DNA from: Erysipelatoclostridium sp. An173
Lineage (GTDB): Bacteria; Bacillota_I; Bacilli_A; Erysipelotrichales; Coprobacillaceae
Reading direction: 5' to 3'
Assembly: GCF_002160495.1 (NCBI RefSeq)
Contig: NZ_NFKR01000026.1
Location: 1-36,912 of the forward strand
Length of the DNA stretch: 36,912 nt
Shown here: positions 1 to 8,642 of the stretch, one piece after another
How the letters are laid out: the number at the start of each line of letters is the position of its first letter
Numbering within the stretch: position 1 is the first letter of the stretch
Notes under the pieces: generated by a model
What the model saw: the letters and a program-made list of their open reading frames with translations, nothing else
Database searches by the model: none
Told to the model about the DNA's origin: nothing
Made by a program: the position numbers and the translations under genes

Positions 1-3000
1 ACAGTCACTGTAATTGGTAATACAGCTTTTGGTTATTCAAGCAATCTGTCTCAGGTGGAGTTTGGAGAAAATGTAGAAGAAATAGGAGACCATGCATTCA
101 GAAAATGTGGCAAGATCACAAAAATAGAATTAAAGGATAAGGTAACAAAGATAGGTGTAGCATCATTTGCAGAATGTACAGAGCTATCTGATGTGAAGTT
201 ACCGAAATCATTAGAAGTAATGTATGCACACGCATTTTATAACTGTGATAAGATAACAGAAATTGAGATACCAAAAAGTTTAGTTAAAACAGAGACGGCA
301 TATATCTATGAATATGCTGGTGGTCATGTGCACGGTCCATTCTATGGATGCGATGGATTAAAAAACATAACATTTGAAAAAGGAATTACGACAATAGCGA
401 AAGGATTGTTTGCTAATTGTCCTGCTATTACAGAGATTACAATTCCAGAAACAATTATTGAAATTTGTGATTATGCATTTGAAAACTGTGATAATTTATT
501 AGTGTTAGATATACCTGATAATGTGGAAAAATTTGATATTAGTGCAGTAGAAAATTGTGACAACATAACTGTAATTTGTAATTACGGTAGCCCGTTTCAT
601 ATTTCGACGATAGAAAATAATGTATCAGTAAAATTGAAAACTTATAAGTATGACGATTATAGTGATTTAGCTATAGAAAGTGATTGTAATTATGCTGTTG
701 ATTATAATGCCCTTAATGTTAATGGGTGTGTTAAAGTTAATGTTGATTATAATATTAAAGAGGATATATTTTTAGATTCTAAAAATCGAATGATAATCTT
801 TTATATTCCAGAAAACTCTCGTATTTATGAAGAACAAATTAGAGTAAATGGTGAATTTTGTTATGACTATACAATTGATGGGAGAAAGTTGATAATAGAT
901 GTTACTGAGGCTAATGGTGATATTAGTTTTGGATTTGCTCCTAATTCGGTTGAAAGTCTTTCAACAGCAGCTATATATCAATATCAATTAGATGGAAAGG
1001 TTCAGAAAGAATTATTAGGCTTTGATAATAGTTCAAGGTCGTTGCTAACCATCGAAACTAATACAACAACATCTAAACCTAGTATTATGGTTCAAGGTCT
1101 TGGAAGTACATCTATCCCGGTTGATTTATATATTGATGATGAATTCCAAACGACTGTAACAACATTAAAAACGGGAAAGTATCAAGCTGAGTTGTCTTTA
1201 CCAAGTGTCGAAAATGGTAAAAATTATACTATTAAGGCAGTAAATGCTAATGATGAGACACAAACAACAGAAGTTAATGTTTTGTATACTACTGCTATTC
1301 CTGAAATGACAGAATTCAAACTATATTATAATAATCATAGTGATACTATGATTGATCTAATGAATGCAAAGTCAAGTCCACGTATTTCGTTTAATCCAGA
1401 AATACCATTTACTTTTGTTACTGATTTTACAAATGATGAAACAATTAATAATGTATATATTGTAAGTACTCGTAATAATGAACGAAAAATAATAGAGGCT
1501 GAATATAATGAAAATACAGGTCAATATATAGCTAGTGGATATTTTGATGAAAGTAATCATTCATATGTCCCTGGAAAATTATCTGTTGAATATAATGTGA
1601 AACAGGAAGAAGTTAAAGTTGGTCAAGAATTTGATTGGGAAGCAAGATATACTGAAACAAGTGATGATTTGAAAAAAACACAAGTATCAATGATTGAAAA
1701 TAGTGGCAATAATACATCTTATCGCTTTGATTTTTCGGATGTGTCTGCCGATTTGGCGGGAGTATCAATTGATATGGCTATTTCTCAATTAGATGCTGCA
1801 GATGGTACCGACGTAGGAGAATGGTTGGGTATTTTTAAAGATACATTTGATGTCTCGGCAATGCTTATACCAGGTCTCGATGATTCAAAATACTTATTTG
1901 CATCTGATCGTAGTTCAACAGAAGCGGTAATTATAATTGCTAAGGAAGGATTAGAGCTTGTAGATGGAGCTGTAAAACTTACATTGAAATTAAATCCGAC
2001 AGGGTCTTATACTAAATTAAGCGATTTATCACCATATTTAGGTGTACTAGCAAAAGGTGCTTCTACTGCCAGTGAAATTTATGATTTTTATCAAGATAAA
2101 GAAGCTTTAATTAACGAAATATATCAGACTCCTGGTATTACAGATAAAAGTGAGGCTGTTAGAAGAGCTGAGGCCTTGTTTGAAGATCAAAAAAACTATA
2201 CTATTATGATGGCTTTGCTACCTTTATTGGCAGCTTCGTTTGGAGTTACTGCTCCTGTGGCTTTAGTTTTTTCTGGTATGCTCGAAATGATAGGATCAAC
2301 TTCTACATATTTCTGGGAAATGCGAACTTATTGTATTAAAAATGGTTATGATATTTATGGAATAGATTGGAAAATTGATCCGAGTGGTTATGTTTATGAA
2401 GCTGTAGAAAATAATCGTCTTGAAGGAGTAAAAACAACAGCGTATTATAAGGAAAATTTAGAAGATACTGAAGCGATTTTGTGGGATGCTTCTGAATACG
2501 AACAAATGAATCCTTTGTATACTGATTCTGAAGGTAGATATGCTTGGGATGTGCCAGAAGGATATTGGCAAGTTAAATACGAAAAGGAAGGCTATGAGAC
2601 AGTATATAGTGAATGGTTACCAGTTCCACCACCACAAACTGAAGTAAATATTGGAATGATTTCTAAGGAAAAACCTATGGTTGAAAATATTAGTGTTTAT
2701 GCAGATTATGTTAATATAGTATTTTCAAAATATATGAAGCCTGAAACTATTTCATCGATAAAAATTACTGATGATAAGGGTAATAATATTCCTTATATTT
2801 TGGAATATGACCAAAGTAAGGTTAATCCAGAGGGTGTCAATTATGCTAAAGAGTATGTTTTGCGCTTTACTAATAATCAGTTATTAACCCCTGGAAGTAC
2901 ATGTAATATTGCAATGGATGAAACACTTCGTAGTTATGCAGATATATCTATTGATAGTTATAATCAAATATTACTGGTTAATAAAAATACAGAAATTGTT

Positions 3001-3705
3001 ACTACTGATAATGTGGATATAAAAATGGGAGATAGTATTTTTGTACCTGTACAAGTAATTAATTTGACAGATGATTACTCTATATCGGTTTCGTCTGATT
3101 CAGATGAAATAGTATCAATTTCTAATGTTAGTATAGATGGATTTACAATAAATGCTAATATGTATGGAAAAGTTGATATTACTATAACTATTCCAGAAAC
3201 TGAATTACGAAAAGTAATAACTGTTTTTGTTGGTAAAGTAACAGAAGATGTAAATATTCTTCCTACAATAGTGATTGACCAATCTGCTTATATATTAAAC
3301 GTCAATGATACAATTGAAATTACGCCAAAAGTATATCCAAAAGCTAATGTTAGTGGAAAATGGAGTATATTAAGTGGTGAAAAAATTATTTCAATTAATG
3401 GGAATAATATCAAAGCTAATAAAGCAGGTGAAGCGGTTATTAGATATACATTAGATGAGTATGAAGACATATATGTTGATTGTAAAATAATCGTTAAATC
3501 AGAATATTTGTTAGGTGATGTCAATAATGACAATTTAATTAATTATAGCGATGCAGTTATATTGTTGCAAGCAGATAGTAAATTGATTGAATTAACGGAA
3601 TTACAAAAATCAGTAGCCGATGTTAATAAAGATAAGATAGTTGATTATAATGATGCAGTGCAAATTTTAAGATATGATGCAGGAATAATTACTGGTTTTG
3701 AATAA
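1..3705 (+). CDS. Secreted BspA-like LRR / Ig-like protein with C-terminal dockerin (5' partial)
   Basis: The frame is open from base 1, so the start codon and signal peptide lie upstream; the first GTG at 55 is internal. About 1234 residues are present. Residues 1-190 are BspA-like leucine-rich repeats (IGDHAF, IPKSL-type units). Residues about 340-560 look like Ig-like beta strands. Residues about 730-770 hold a long hydrophobic stretch, odd for a secreted protein. Residues about 785-885 resemble a carboxypeptidase-regulatory-like beta-sandwich (SGYVYEAV, then SEGRYAWDVPEGYWQVKYE, then SEWLPVPPPQT). An SbsA/Big-type Ig domain (about 890-990) and a Big2-like domain (about 1085-1165) follow. 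A two-repeat type I dockerin (DVNNDNLINYSD, DVNKDKIVDYND) fills the last 65 residues. It probably binds host or glycan ligands and docks on a cohesin at the cell surface; ligand unknown. It is the first of five dockerin genes and has a terminator just after the stop. Confidence 0.85.
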   Translation, partial: TVTVIGNTAFGYSSNLSQVEFGENVEEIGDHAFRKCGKITKIELKDKVTKIGVASFAECTELSDVKLPKSLEVMYAHAFYNCDKITEIEIPKSLVKTETAYIYEYAGGHVHGPFYGCDGLKNITFEKGITTIAKGLFANCPAITEITIPETIIEICDYAFENCDNLLVLDIPDNVEKFDISAVENCDNITVICNYGSPFHISTIENNVSVKLKTYKYDDYSDLAIESDCNYAVDYNALNVNGCVKVNVDYNIKEDIFLDSKNRMIIFYIPENSRIYEEQIRVNGEFCYDYTIDGRKLIIDVTEANGDISFGFAPNSVESLSTAAIYQYQLDGKVQKELLGFDNSSRSLLTIETNTTTSKPSIMVQGLGSTSIPVDLYIDDEFQTTVTTLKTGKYQAELSLPSVENGKNYTIKAVNANDETQTTEVNVLYTTAIPEMTEFKLYYNNHSDTMIDLMNAKSSPRISFNPEIPFTFVTDFTNDETINNVYIVSTRNNERKIIEAEYNENTGQYIASGYFDESNHSYVPGKLSVEYNVKQEEVKVGQEFDWEARYTETSDDLKKTQVSMIENSGNNTSYRFDFSDVSADLAGVSIDMAISQLDAADGTDVGEWLGIFKDTFDVSAMLIPGLDDSKYLFASDRSSTEAVIIIAKEGLELVDGAVKLTLKLNPTGSYTKLSDLSPYLGVLAKGASTASEIYDFYQDKEALINEIYQTPGITDKSEAVRRAEALFEDQKNYTIMMALLPLLAASFGVTAPVALVFSGMLEMIGSTSTYFWEMRTYCIKNGYDIYGIDWKIDPSGYVYEAVENNRLEGVKTTAYYKENLEDTEAILWDASEYEQMNPLYTDSEGRYAWDVPEGYWQVKYEKEGYETVYSEWLPVPPPQTEVNIGMISKEKPMVENISVYADYVNIVFSKYMKPETISSIKITDDKGNNIPYILEYDQSKVNPEGVNYAKEYVLRFTNNQLLTPGSTCNIAMDETLRSYADISIDSYNQILLVNKNTEIVTTDNVDIKMGDSIFVPVQVINLTDDYSISVSSDSDEIVSISNVSIDGFTINANMYGKVDITITIPETELRKVITVFVGKVTEDVNILPTIVIDQSAYILNVNDTIEITPKVYPKANVSGKWSILSGEKIISINGNNIKANKAGEAVIRYTLDEYEDIYVDCKIIVKSEYLLGDVNNDNLINYSDAVILLQADSKLIELTELQKSVADVNKDKIVDYNDAVQILRYDAGIITGFE

Positions 3706-3712
3706 ATAACTT

Positions 3713-3746
3713 AGAATCCGCTGATTTTTTAGTGGATTCTATTTTT
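3713..3746 (+). terminator. Rho-independent terminator after dockerin gene 1
   Basis: A 10-bp stem (AGAATCCGCT with AGTGGATTCT, one G-T pair) with a T-rich loop, followed by ATTTTT. It lies 8 bases past the stop of the first dockerin gene. Confidence 0.8.
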
Positions 3747-3782
3747 AGCATAGTATGACATAATAGTCAAAATATTATATGT

Positions 3783-3814
3783 TTTTTGATTAAATAATAA
3801 AATCTAATCAAAAA
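3783..3814 (+). repeat. Perfect 10-bp inverted repeat abutting the ribosome site
   Basis: TTTTTGATTA and TAATCAAAAA are separated by 12 bases, and the right arm runs into the AAGGAG ribosome site of the next gene. It could be an operator or an mRNA hairpin affecting initiation. The function is unknown and AT-richness makes chance possible. Confidence 0.45.
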
Positions 3815-3827
3815 GGAGAAAGATAAA

Positions 3828-5966
3828 ATGGGAAAAATATTAAAAAAAATATTGATTTATTTAGTTTCGATATTTTGTATATTAACATCTGTTACATTAC
3901 ATGCTAGTTATGTTTATGCAGAAAATAGTGATAAATCTAAATGGCAAAGTTGTACAGTTTATAATGGAGATAATATCGATGATCAAAATTATTATACTTG
4001 GGCTAGTACCATTAAATCATATTTAACGGAAACAAGTGATGGTAATTTGATGCGTGTTCAGGCATTAAGTGATGGAAGGGTACTTGTAGAATACTATACT
4101 AATGATTATCAACTTATAAATAGTAAAATTATTGATGAGAGGTTGTTATCTATTTTTGGTGGATTTTATGAAACTTCAAGTAATTATTATATTGTTTCTG
4201 GTCAATTAAATCGGCAAGAAGATAATGATTTAGAAGTTTTTCGTATTAATAAATATGATAAAAACTGGAATTATATTGATTCGGCGAGTTTGAGTAACTG
4301 TAATACTACCGTTCCTTTTAGAGCTGGTACTGTAAGAATGGATGATTATGAAGATTATCTATTTATTAGGACTAGCCATGAAATGTATGCATCTAGTGAC
4401 GGCTTAAATCATCAATCAAATTATACGATTGTAGTAAAAATGTCTGATATGACAGTATCTGATGCATATTCACAATTTGAAAGTATGTCGTATGTTAGCC
4501 ATTCATTTAATCAGTTTATTAAAGTTACAGAAGATGGTGTTATTGCATCAGTTGATCATGGTGATGGTTTTCCTCGATGTATCGTATTAAACGAGCATCC
4601 TTACAGCTATACTGAAGTATATAAGTTTGAAGGGGAATTAGGACAAAATACAACTGGAGCTTCTGTTGGTGGTTTTGAAATATCGGATTCCAATTATTTG
4701 ATTGCAGGCAATTCAGTTATTCAAGATGAAAGTTTTATTTCAAGAACAACAAGAAATATCTATGTATGGGTAGTTAATCAAAATAATAAAGAAATTACAA
4801 CTAAACAGATTACTAACTATGATGAAGGTGATGGAACAACATCAACACCTCATTTAGTGAAAATTAATAATAATCAATTTATGTTATTATGGACAAGAAA
4901 TGATACTATTTATTATGTTCAAATAGATAGTAATGGTAATATGATAAGTGATATCTATCAATTATGTGGTGGTTTATCTGATTGTTCACCAGTGGTAATA
5001 GAAAATAAAATTGTTTGGTATACATGGGACGAAAATATTATAAATTTTTATGAAATTAATTTGTCAGATTTAAGTACTGCTTCTACTAAAGAGATAATTA
5101 ATGGCCATGAATTTGAGCTTAATGGAGTTATTAATAGTGCAGAAGGAACAGTTGAAAATGAATGTATACATTGTGGTTTGATAGAATATCTAACTTATAT
5201 ACAATCTATGTCGGTGTATTGGAATGATACCGGATATGGAAGTTACTATAGTTATGTTATAGACGAAGTTGATGTAGGGGCGAATAGTTATTGTTTAATA
5301 GACTTTTCTCCTAGAGATAACGATGATAAGTTTGAAATAATAATTGATGATCCAACTGTTTTATCTTGGACTGCAAGCAATGCTTATAACTACAGTGGAT
5401 ATTTTACAGGGTTAAAAGCAGGGAGTACTAAAGTTGTTATTAGGTCAAAATTAAATCCTAGTTTAAGTAAAACTTATAATTTCACTGTTTATGGACCGTT
5501 AGAAATATTATCATTTACAGCTGAAAAAAAAGAAAATAAAGTAAATTTATCTGTTGAAGCAACTGGAGGAAAAAGTGACTTAAACTATAGATTTTATCAA
5601 CTAAACAGTGATGGAAAAAAAGAAATCATTTATGAAGGTGATAATTCGAATTGTTTATGGATTCCTCAGGTAGCTGGTGTAAATACCTTATATGTTGATG
5701 TATATGATGGAACAAATACTGTAACAAAATCACTAGATTATATAGTTAGTGATGAAGATATAAAGCAACTATTAGGTGATATTAATCAAGATAAAACAAT
5801 TAACTATAATGATGCTGTAATGATATTACAAGCAGATAGTAAGTTGATTGAATTAACAGAATTACAAAAATTAGCAGCTGATGTAAATGGTGATGATATT
5901 ATTGATTATAATGATGCAGTACAAATTTTAAAATATGATGCTGGATTGATTAAAGAATTTATATAG
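3828..5966 (+). CDS. Secreted beta-propeller-like protein with C-terminal dockerin
   Basis: 712 residues, ATG 9 bases after AAGGAG. Residues 1-31 form a signal peptide (KKILIYLVSIFCILTSV, cleavage near VYA-EN). Residues about 60-430 contain repeated strand patterns such as NYYIVSGQL, NYLIAGNS and NNQFMLLWT, suggesting a beta-propeller rather than the leucine-rich repeats of its neighbours. Around 440-465 is a short C-x2-C segment (ENECIHCG) like those in other gut surface proteins. Two Ig-like domains follow (Big2-like about 465-555, then a second to about 645). The end is a dockerin with loops DINQDKTINYND and DVNGDDIIDYND, almost identical in its linker to that of gene 1. It has its own terminator. 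The role is probably surface binding; no catalytic motif was recognised. The propeller call is a guess from repeat texture. Confidence 0.85.
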   Translation: MGKILKKILIYLVSIFCILTSVTLHASYVYAENSDKSKWQSCTVYNGDNIDDQNYYTWASTIKSYLTETSDGNLMRVQALSDGRVLVEYYTNDYQLINSKIIDERLLSIFGGFYETSSNYYIVSGQLNRQEDNDLEVFRINKYDKNWNYIDSASLSNCNTTVPFRAGTVRMDDYEDYLFIRTSHEMYASSDGLNHQSNYTIVVKMSDMTVSDAYSQFESMSYVSHSFNQFIKVTEDGVIASVDHGDGFPRCIVLNEHPYSYTEVYKFEGELGQNTTGASVGGFEISDSNYLIAGNSVIQDESFISRTTRNIYVWVVNQNNKEITTKQITNYDEGDGTTSTPHLVKINNNQFMLLWTRNDTIYYVQIDSNGNMISDIYQLCGGLSDCSPVVIENKIVWYTWDENIINFYEINLSDLSTASTKEIINGHEFELNGVINSAEGTVENECIHCGLIEYLTYIQSMSVYWNDTGYGSYYSYVIDEVDVGANSYCLIDFSPRDNDDKFEIIIDDPTVLSWTASNAYNYSGYFTGLKAGSTKVVIRSKLNPSLSKTYNFTVYGPLEILSFTAEKKENKVNLSVEATGGKSDLNYRFYQLNSDGKKEIIYEGDNSNCLWIPQVAGVNTLYVDVYDGTNTVTKSLDYIVSDEDIKQLLGDINQDKTINYNDAVMILQADSKLIELTELQKLAADVNGDDIIDYNDAVQILKYDAGLIKEFI

Positions 5967-5972
5967 AATACA

Positions 5973-6000
5973 AAGCCCACTAATGTATAGTGGGTTTTTA
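5973..6000 (+). terminator. Rho-independent terminator after dockerin gene 2
   Basis: Stem AAGCCCACTA with TAGTGGGTTT (one G-T pair), loop ATGTA, running into TTTTTA. It follows the stop at 5966. Confidence 0.8.
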
Positions 6001-6011
6001 AATAATAATGA

Positions 6012-6039
6012 GTGACACAGTTTTTAGAACATCTATTAT
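6012..6039 (+). promoter_or_regulatory. Probable sigmaA promoter of dockerin gene 3
   Basis: GTGACA at 6012-6017, a 16-base spacer, and TATTAT at 6034-6039. A similarly placed TG(A/T)CA element lies 72 and 69 bases before the starts of dockerin genes 2 and 4, supporting equivalent promoters with about 40-base leaders. Confidence 0.5.
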
Positions 6040-6084
6040 TATATTTTTTTTAGTAATAAAATTAATTTCAAGGAGGTTGAAGAT

Positions 6085-8529
6085 ATGCTGAAAAAAATAA
6101 GTGTAATAATACTAACTTATATGTTAGTACTAAGCGGGGTTATAGTAAATGTATCAGCAAGTGAGGGAAGTGAATTTTCTTATTGGTTAAATGGTGATGG
6201 AATAATGGTTACTGGCTACAAAGGGACTAATCCGGACGTTTCAATTCCTGAGTCTATAGATGGTAAGACGGTAAATAAAATATCTTATTTTACATGTCAA
6301 AATTTAGATATGATTAATACACTTACTATACCTAGCAGTGTAACACAAATTGATGGTGGAATACCTTTAGGTGTAAATAAAATCGAAGTAGCACCTGGTA
6401 ACAGTCACTATGTCGTTGAGGACGGTGTTTTGTATAGTAGTCAATACGATGTTTTGATAAAGTGTACAAAAGAAGTAGAAAATTTAGTGATTAGAGAAGA
6501 AGTTACTCAATTAGCAAATGATTGTTTTTTTGATAGTAATATAGTTAATTTGACTATTCCAGAAACAGTAACTGGGACAGAAAATTTATCAATTGATAAG
6601 TTACCTTTATTAAAAAGTGTAAAAATATATGCAAATTATAATTATGTTAGTTTTTACGATTGTCCTTTATTAGAAAGTATATATTTACCAAAGACAGTAG
6701 AACGTTTAAACAATATGTATACATATAATATTTTTTCTGGCAATTGTAAGGCGATTAAAGAAGTAATTATTGATGAAGCAAATGAAAATTATTATAGCAA
6801 TGATGGAATTGTTTATCAAAATGATAGAATGGCTTATTATCCACCAGGAAAAACTAATGAAATTTATAATATCCCTGAAAATATCACTAGTTTAATAGGG
6901 TATTTAGAGAATGAATATTTGAAAGAGATTGTTTTTTCATCAGGATTAAATGATATAAGTGTTAATTGTTTAATAGATTGTCCATCTTTAAATAAAATTA
7001 CAATTAATGAAAATAATTCAACTTTTAAATTTGAAAATGATGTTCTTTATAAAGGGAGTAAGTTAATATATTGTTTAGCTAATACAAGTGGTAATAAAAT
7101 TGTAGTCAATAACGATGTTGTTCAAATTGGTGATAAAGCTTTTAGCTACAATAGTAATGTTGAAGAAATTGTTCTTCCTGAAAATTTAGAATCGATTGGC
7201 AATAGCGCTTTTATAGATTGTGTTAATTTAAAAACTATTAATATACCTAAGAATATCTCTACTTTGCACGAATCAAGAGTTGGTACAGGTCAATATTATG
7301 ATAGTACAAATTATGTATTTGAAGGGTGTAATTCAATAACTAATATAACAGTAGATCCAGCAAATGATTATTATGTTATCGAAAATGGTGGTTTATATAC
7401 CAAAGATTATAATGTTTTATTAAAATTTTTTGATAGAACAACTGCGAATGTTGAAATTAATGAAAATACCCAGTGCATCGAAATAGAAGCGTTTAGAGCA
7501 TGTGAAAACATTGAAAGTGTAAATTTAAAAAATGTTACGGATATATTATATTTTTCATTTGCTGAGTGTACTAATTTAGAGAATATAATTTATCCTAACG
7601 TAAATAATTTTGGATTTGGTAATAACTTTAATGGTTGTTCTTCTTTAGAAAGTGTTCAGTTACCAGATAGTTATACAAATGGTGATACTCTTTTTGCTAT
7701 ATTTAATAATTGCGAATCGTTAAAAGATATAGATTTGAATAGTTTAGAAAATTATTATGAAAGAAGTATTTTTGATAACTGTCCTTTAGTAAAGAAAATG
7801 GTTTTACCAAAGAGTATCAATTACATGATGTTAAAAGATAATTCTGGTATTGTTTATTACGTATATGATAATTCATATGCTAAAGAGAATATAGAGAAGA
7901 TAAATGCTCAAATTGAGGATGGAACGTATTGGGAAGGAGTGGAACCTTTTAAATATAAGGTTATCAATGAATTAAATGATGGCACTATTGGCATTATTGT
8001 TGACACACAAAAAAATGACAATACTAATGAAAATACCATTTTAACTACTAGTCAGATAGAATCAGGAAAAGATTTTGATTTGGTATCTGATACATTTAAT
8101 AATTTTGTTATGTATGATATTGCTTTGACTAATAATGGACAAAGTGTTGCGATTGATGAAGAATGTGAGGTAAAAATACCAATATCTAAAGAAATGGATA
8201 TTGATAATTGTAAAGTTTACTATTTAGATGAAAATAATCAATATGTTGATATGAATGCTAAATATGAAGATGGTTGTATGGTGTTTAAAACAGTATATTT
8301 TGGTGAATATATTATTACAGATAGTGAATTTATATCAATAGGAGATATAAATGATGATGGTTTAGTTAGCTATAATGACGCTGTATTAGTTTTACAAGCT
8401 GATAGTAAATTAATTGAGCTAACAGAAACTCAAAGAAAAGCAGCAGATGTAAATCAAGATGGTATTGTAAATTATAATGACGCAGTACAGATTTTAAGAA
8501 AAGACGCTGGATTAATAACTGATTTTTAG
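6085..8529 (+). CDS. Secreted BspA-like LRR protein with C-terminal dockerin
   Basis: 814 residues, ATG 7 bases after AAGGAGG. Signal peptide is residues 1-25 (KKISVIILTYMLVLSGVIV, cleavage near VSA-SE). Residues about 35-620 are BspA-type leucine-rich repeats with recurring units such as IGNSAFIDCVNLKTINIPK, interrupted by the usual 'ENGGLYTKDYNVLLKF' beta insertions. Residues about 665-745 form a beta domain (IALTNNGQSVAIDEECEVKI to FGEYIITDSEF) often placed before the C-terminus in such proteins. A dockerin closes the protein (DINDDGLVSYND, DVNQDGIVNYND). This is likely an extracellular binding protein. No hydrolase motif was seen. It sits between its own promoter and terminator, so it is probably transcribed alone. 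Confidence 0.9.
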   Translation: MLKKISVIILTYMLVLSGVIVNVSASEGSEFSYWLNGDGIMVTGYKGTNPDVSIPESIDGKTVNKISYFTCQNLDMINTLTIPSSVTQIDGGIPLGVNKIEVAPGNSHYVVEDGVLYSSQYDVLIKCTKEVENLVIREEVTQLANDCFFDSNIVNLTIPETVTGTENLSIDKLPLLKSVKIYANYNYVSFYDCPLLESIYLPKTVERLNNMYTYNIFSGNCKAIKEVIIDEANENYYSNDGIVYQNDRMAYYPPGKTNEIYNIPENITSLIGYLENEYLKEIVFSSGLNDISVNCLIDCPSLNKITINENNSTFKFENDVLYKGSKLIYCLANTSGNKIVVNNDVVQIGDKAFSYNSNVEEIVLPENLESIGNSAFIDCVNLKTINIPKNISTLHESRVGTGQYYDSTNYVFEGCNSITNITVDPANDYYVIENGGLYTKDYNVLLKFFDRTTANVEINENTQCIEIEAFRACENIESVNLKNVTDILYFSFAECTNLENIIYPNVNNFGFGNNFNGCSSLESVQLPDSYTNGDTLFAIFNNCESLKDIDLNSLENYYERSIFDNCPLVKKMVLPKSINYMMLKDNSGIVYYVYDNSYAKENIEKINAQIEDGTYWEGVEPFKYKVINELNDGTIGIIVDTQKNDNTNENTILTTSQIESGKDFDLVSDTFNNFVMYDIALTNNGQSVAIDEECEVKIPISKEMDIDNCKVYYLDENNQYVDMNAKYEDGCMVFKTVYFGEYIITDSEFISIGDINDDGLVSYNDAVLVLQADSKLIELTETQRKAADVNQDGIVNYNDAVQILRKDAGLITDF

Positions 8530-8537
8530 AAATAATG

Positions 8538-8570
8538 AGCTACTAGCAAATGACTAGTAGCTTTCATTTT
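8538..8570 (+). terminator. Probable terminator after dockerin gene 3
   Basis: A 9-bp perfect stem AGCTACTAG / CTAGTAGCT, loop CAAATGA, followed by an imperfect T tract (TTCATTTT). Confidence 0.65.
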
Positions 8571-8572
8571 AT

Positions 8573-8600
8573 ATGTCACATTTTAAAGAACACATATAAC
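8573..8600 (+). promoter_or_regulatory. Possible promoter of dockerin genes 4-5
   Basis: ATGTCA at 8573-8578, 16 bases, then TATAAC at 8595-8600. The -35 box is weak; the position relative to the gene matches that before gene 3. Confidence 0.35.
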
Positions 8601-8642
8601 TTGAGGATAACTATTTCTATAATTAGAAAAGGAGGGCGTATT

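Noticed and set aside
1-60. GTG at 55 as the real start of the first gene
   Set aside because: The frame is open to base 1 and encodes LRR sequence upstream, and there is no signal peptide, so the gene is truncated by the window.
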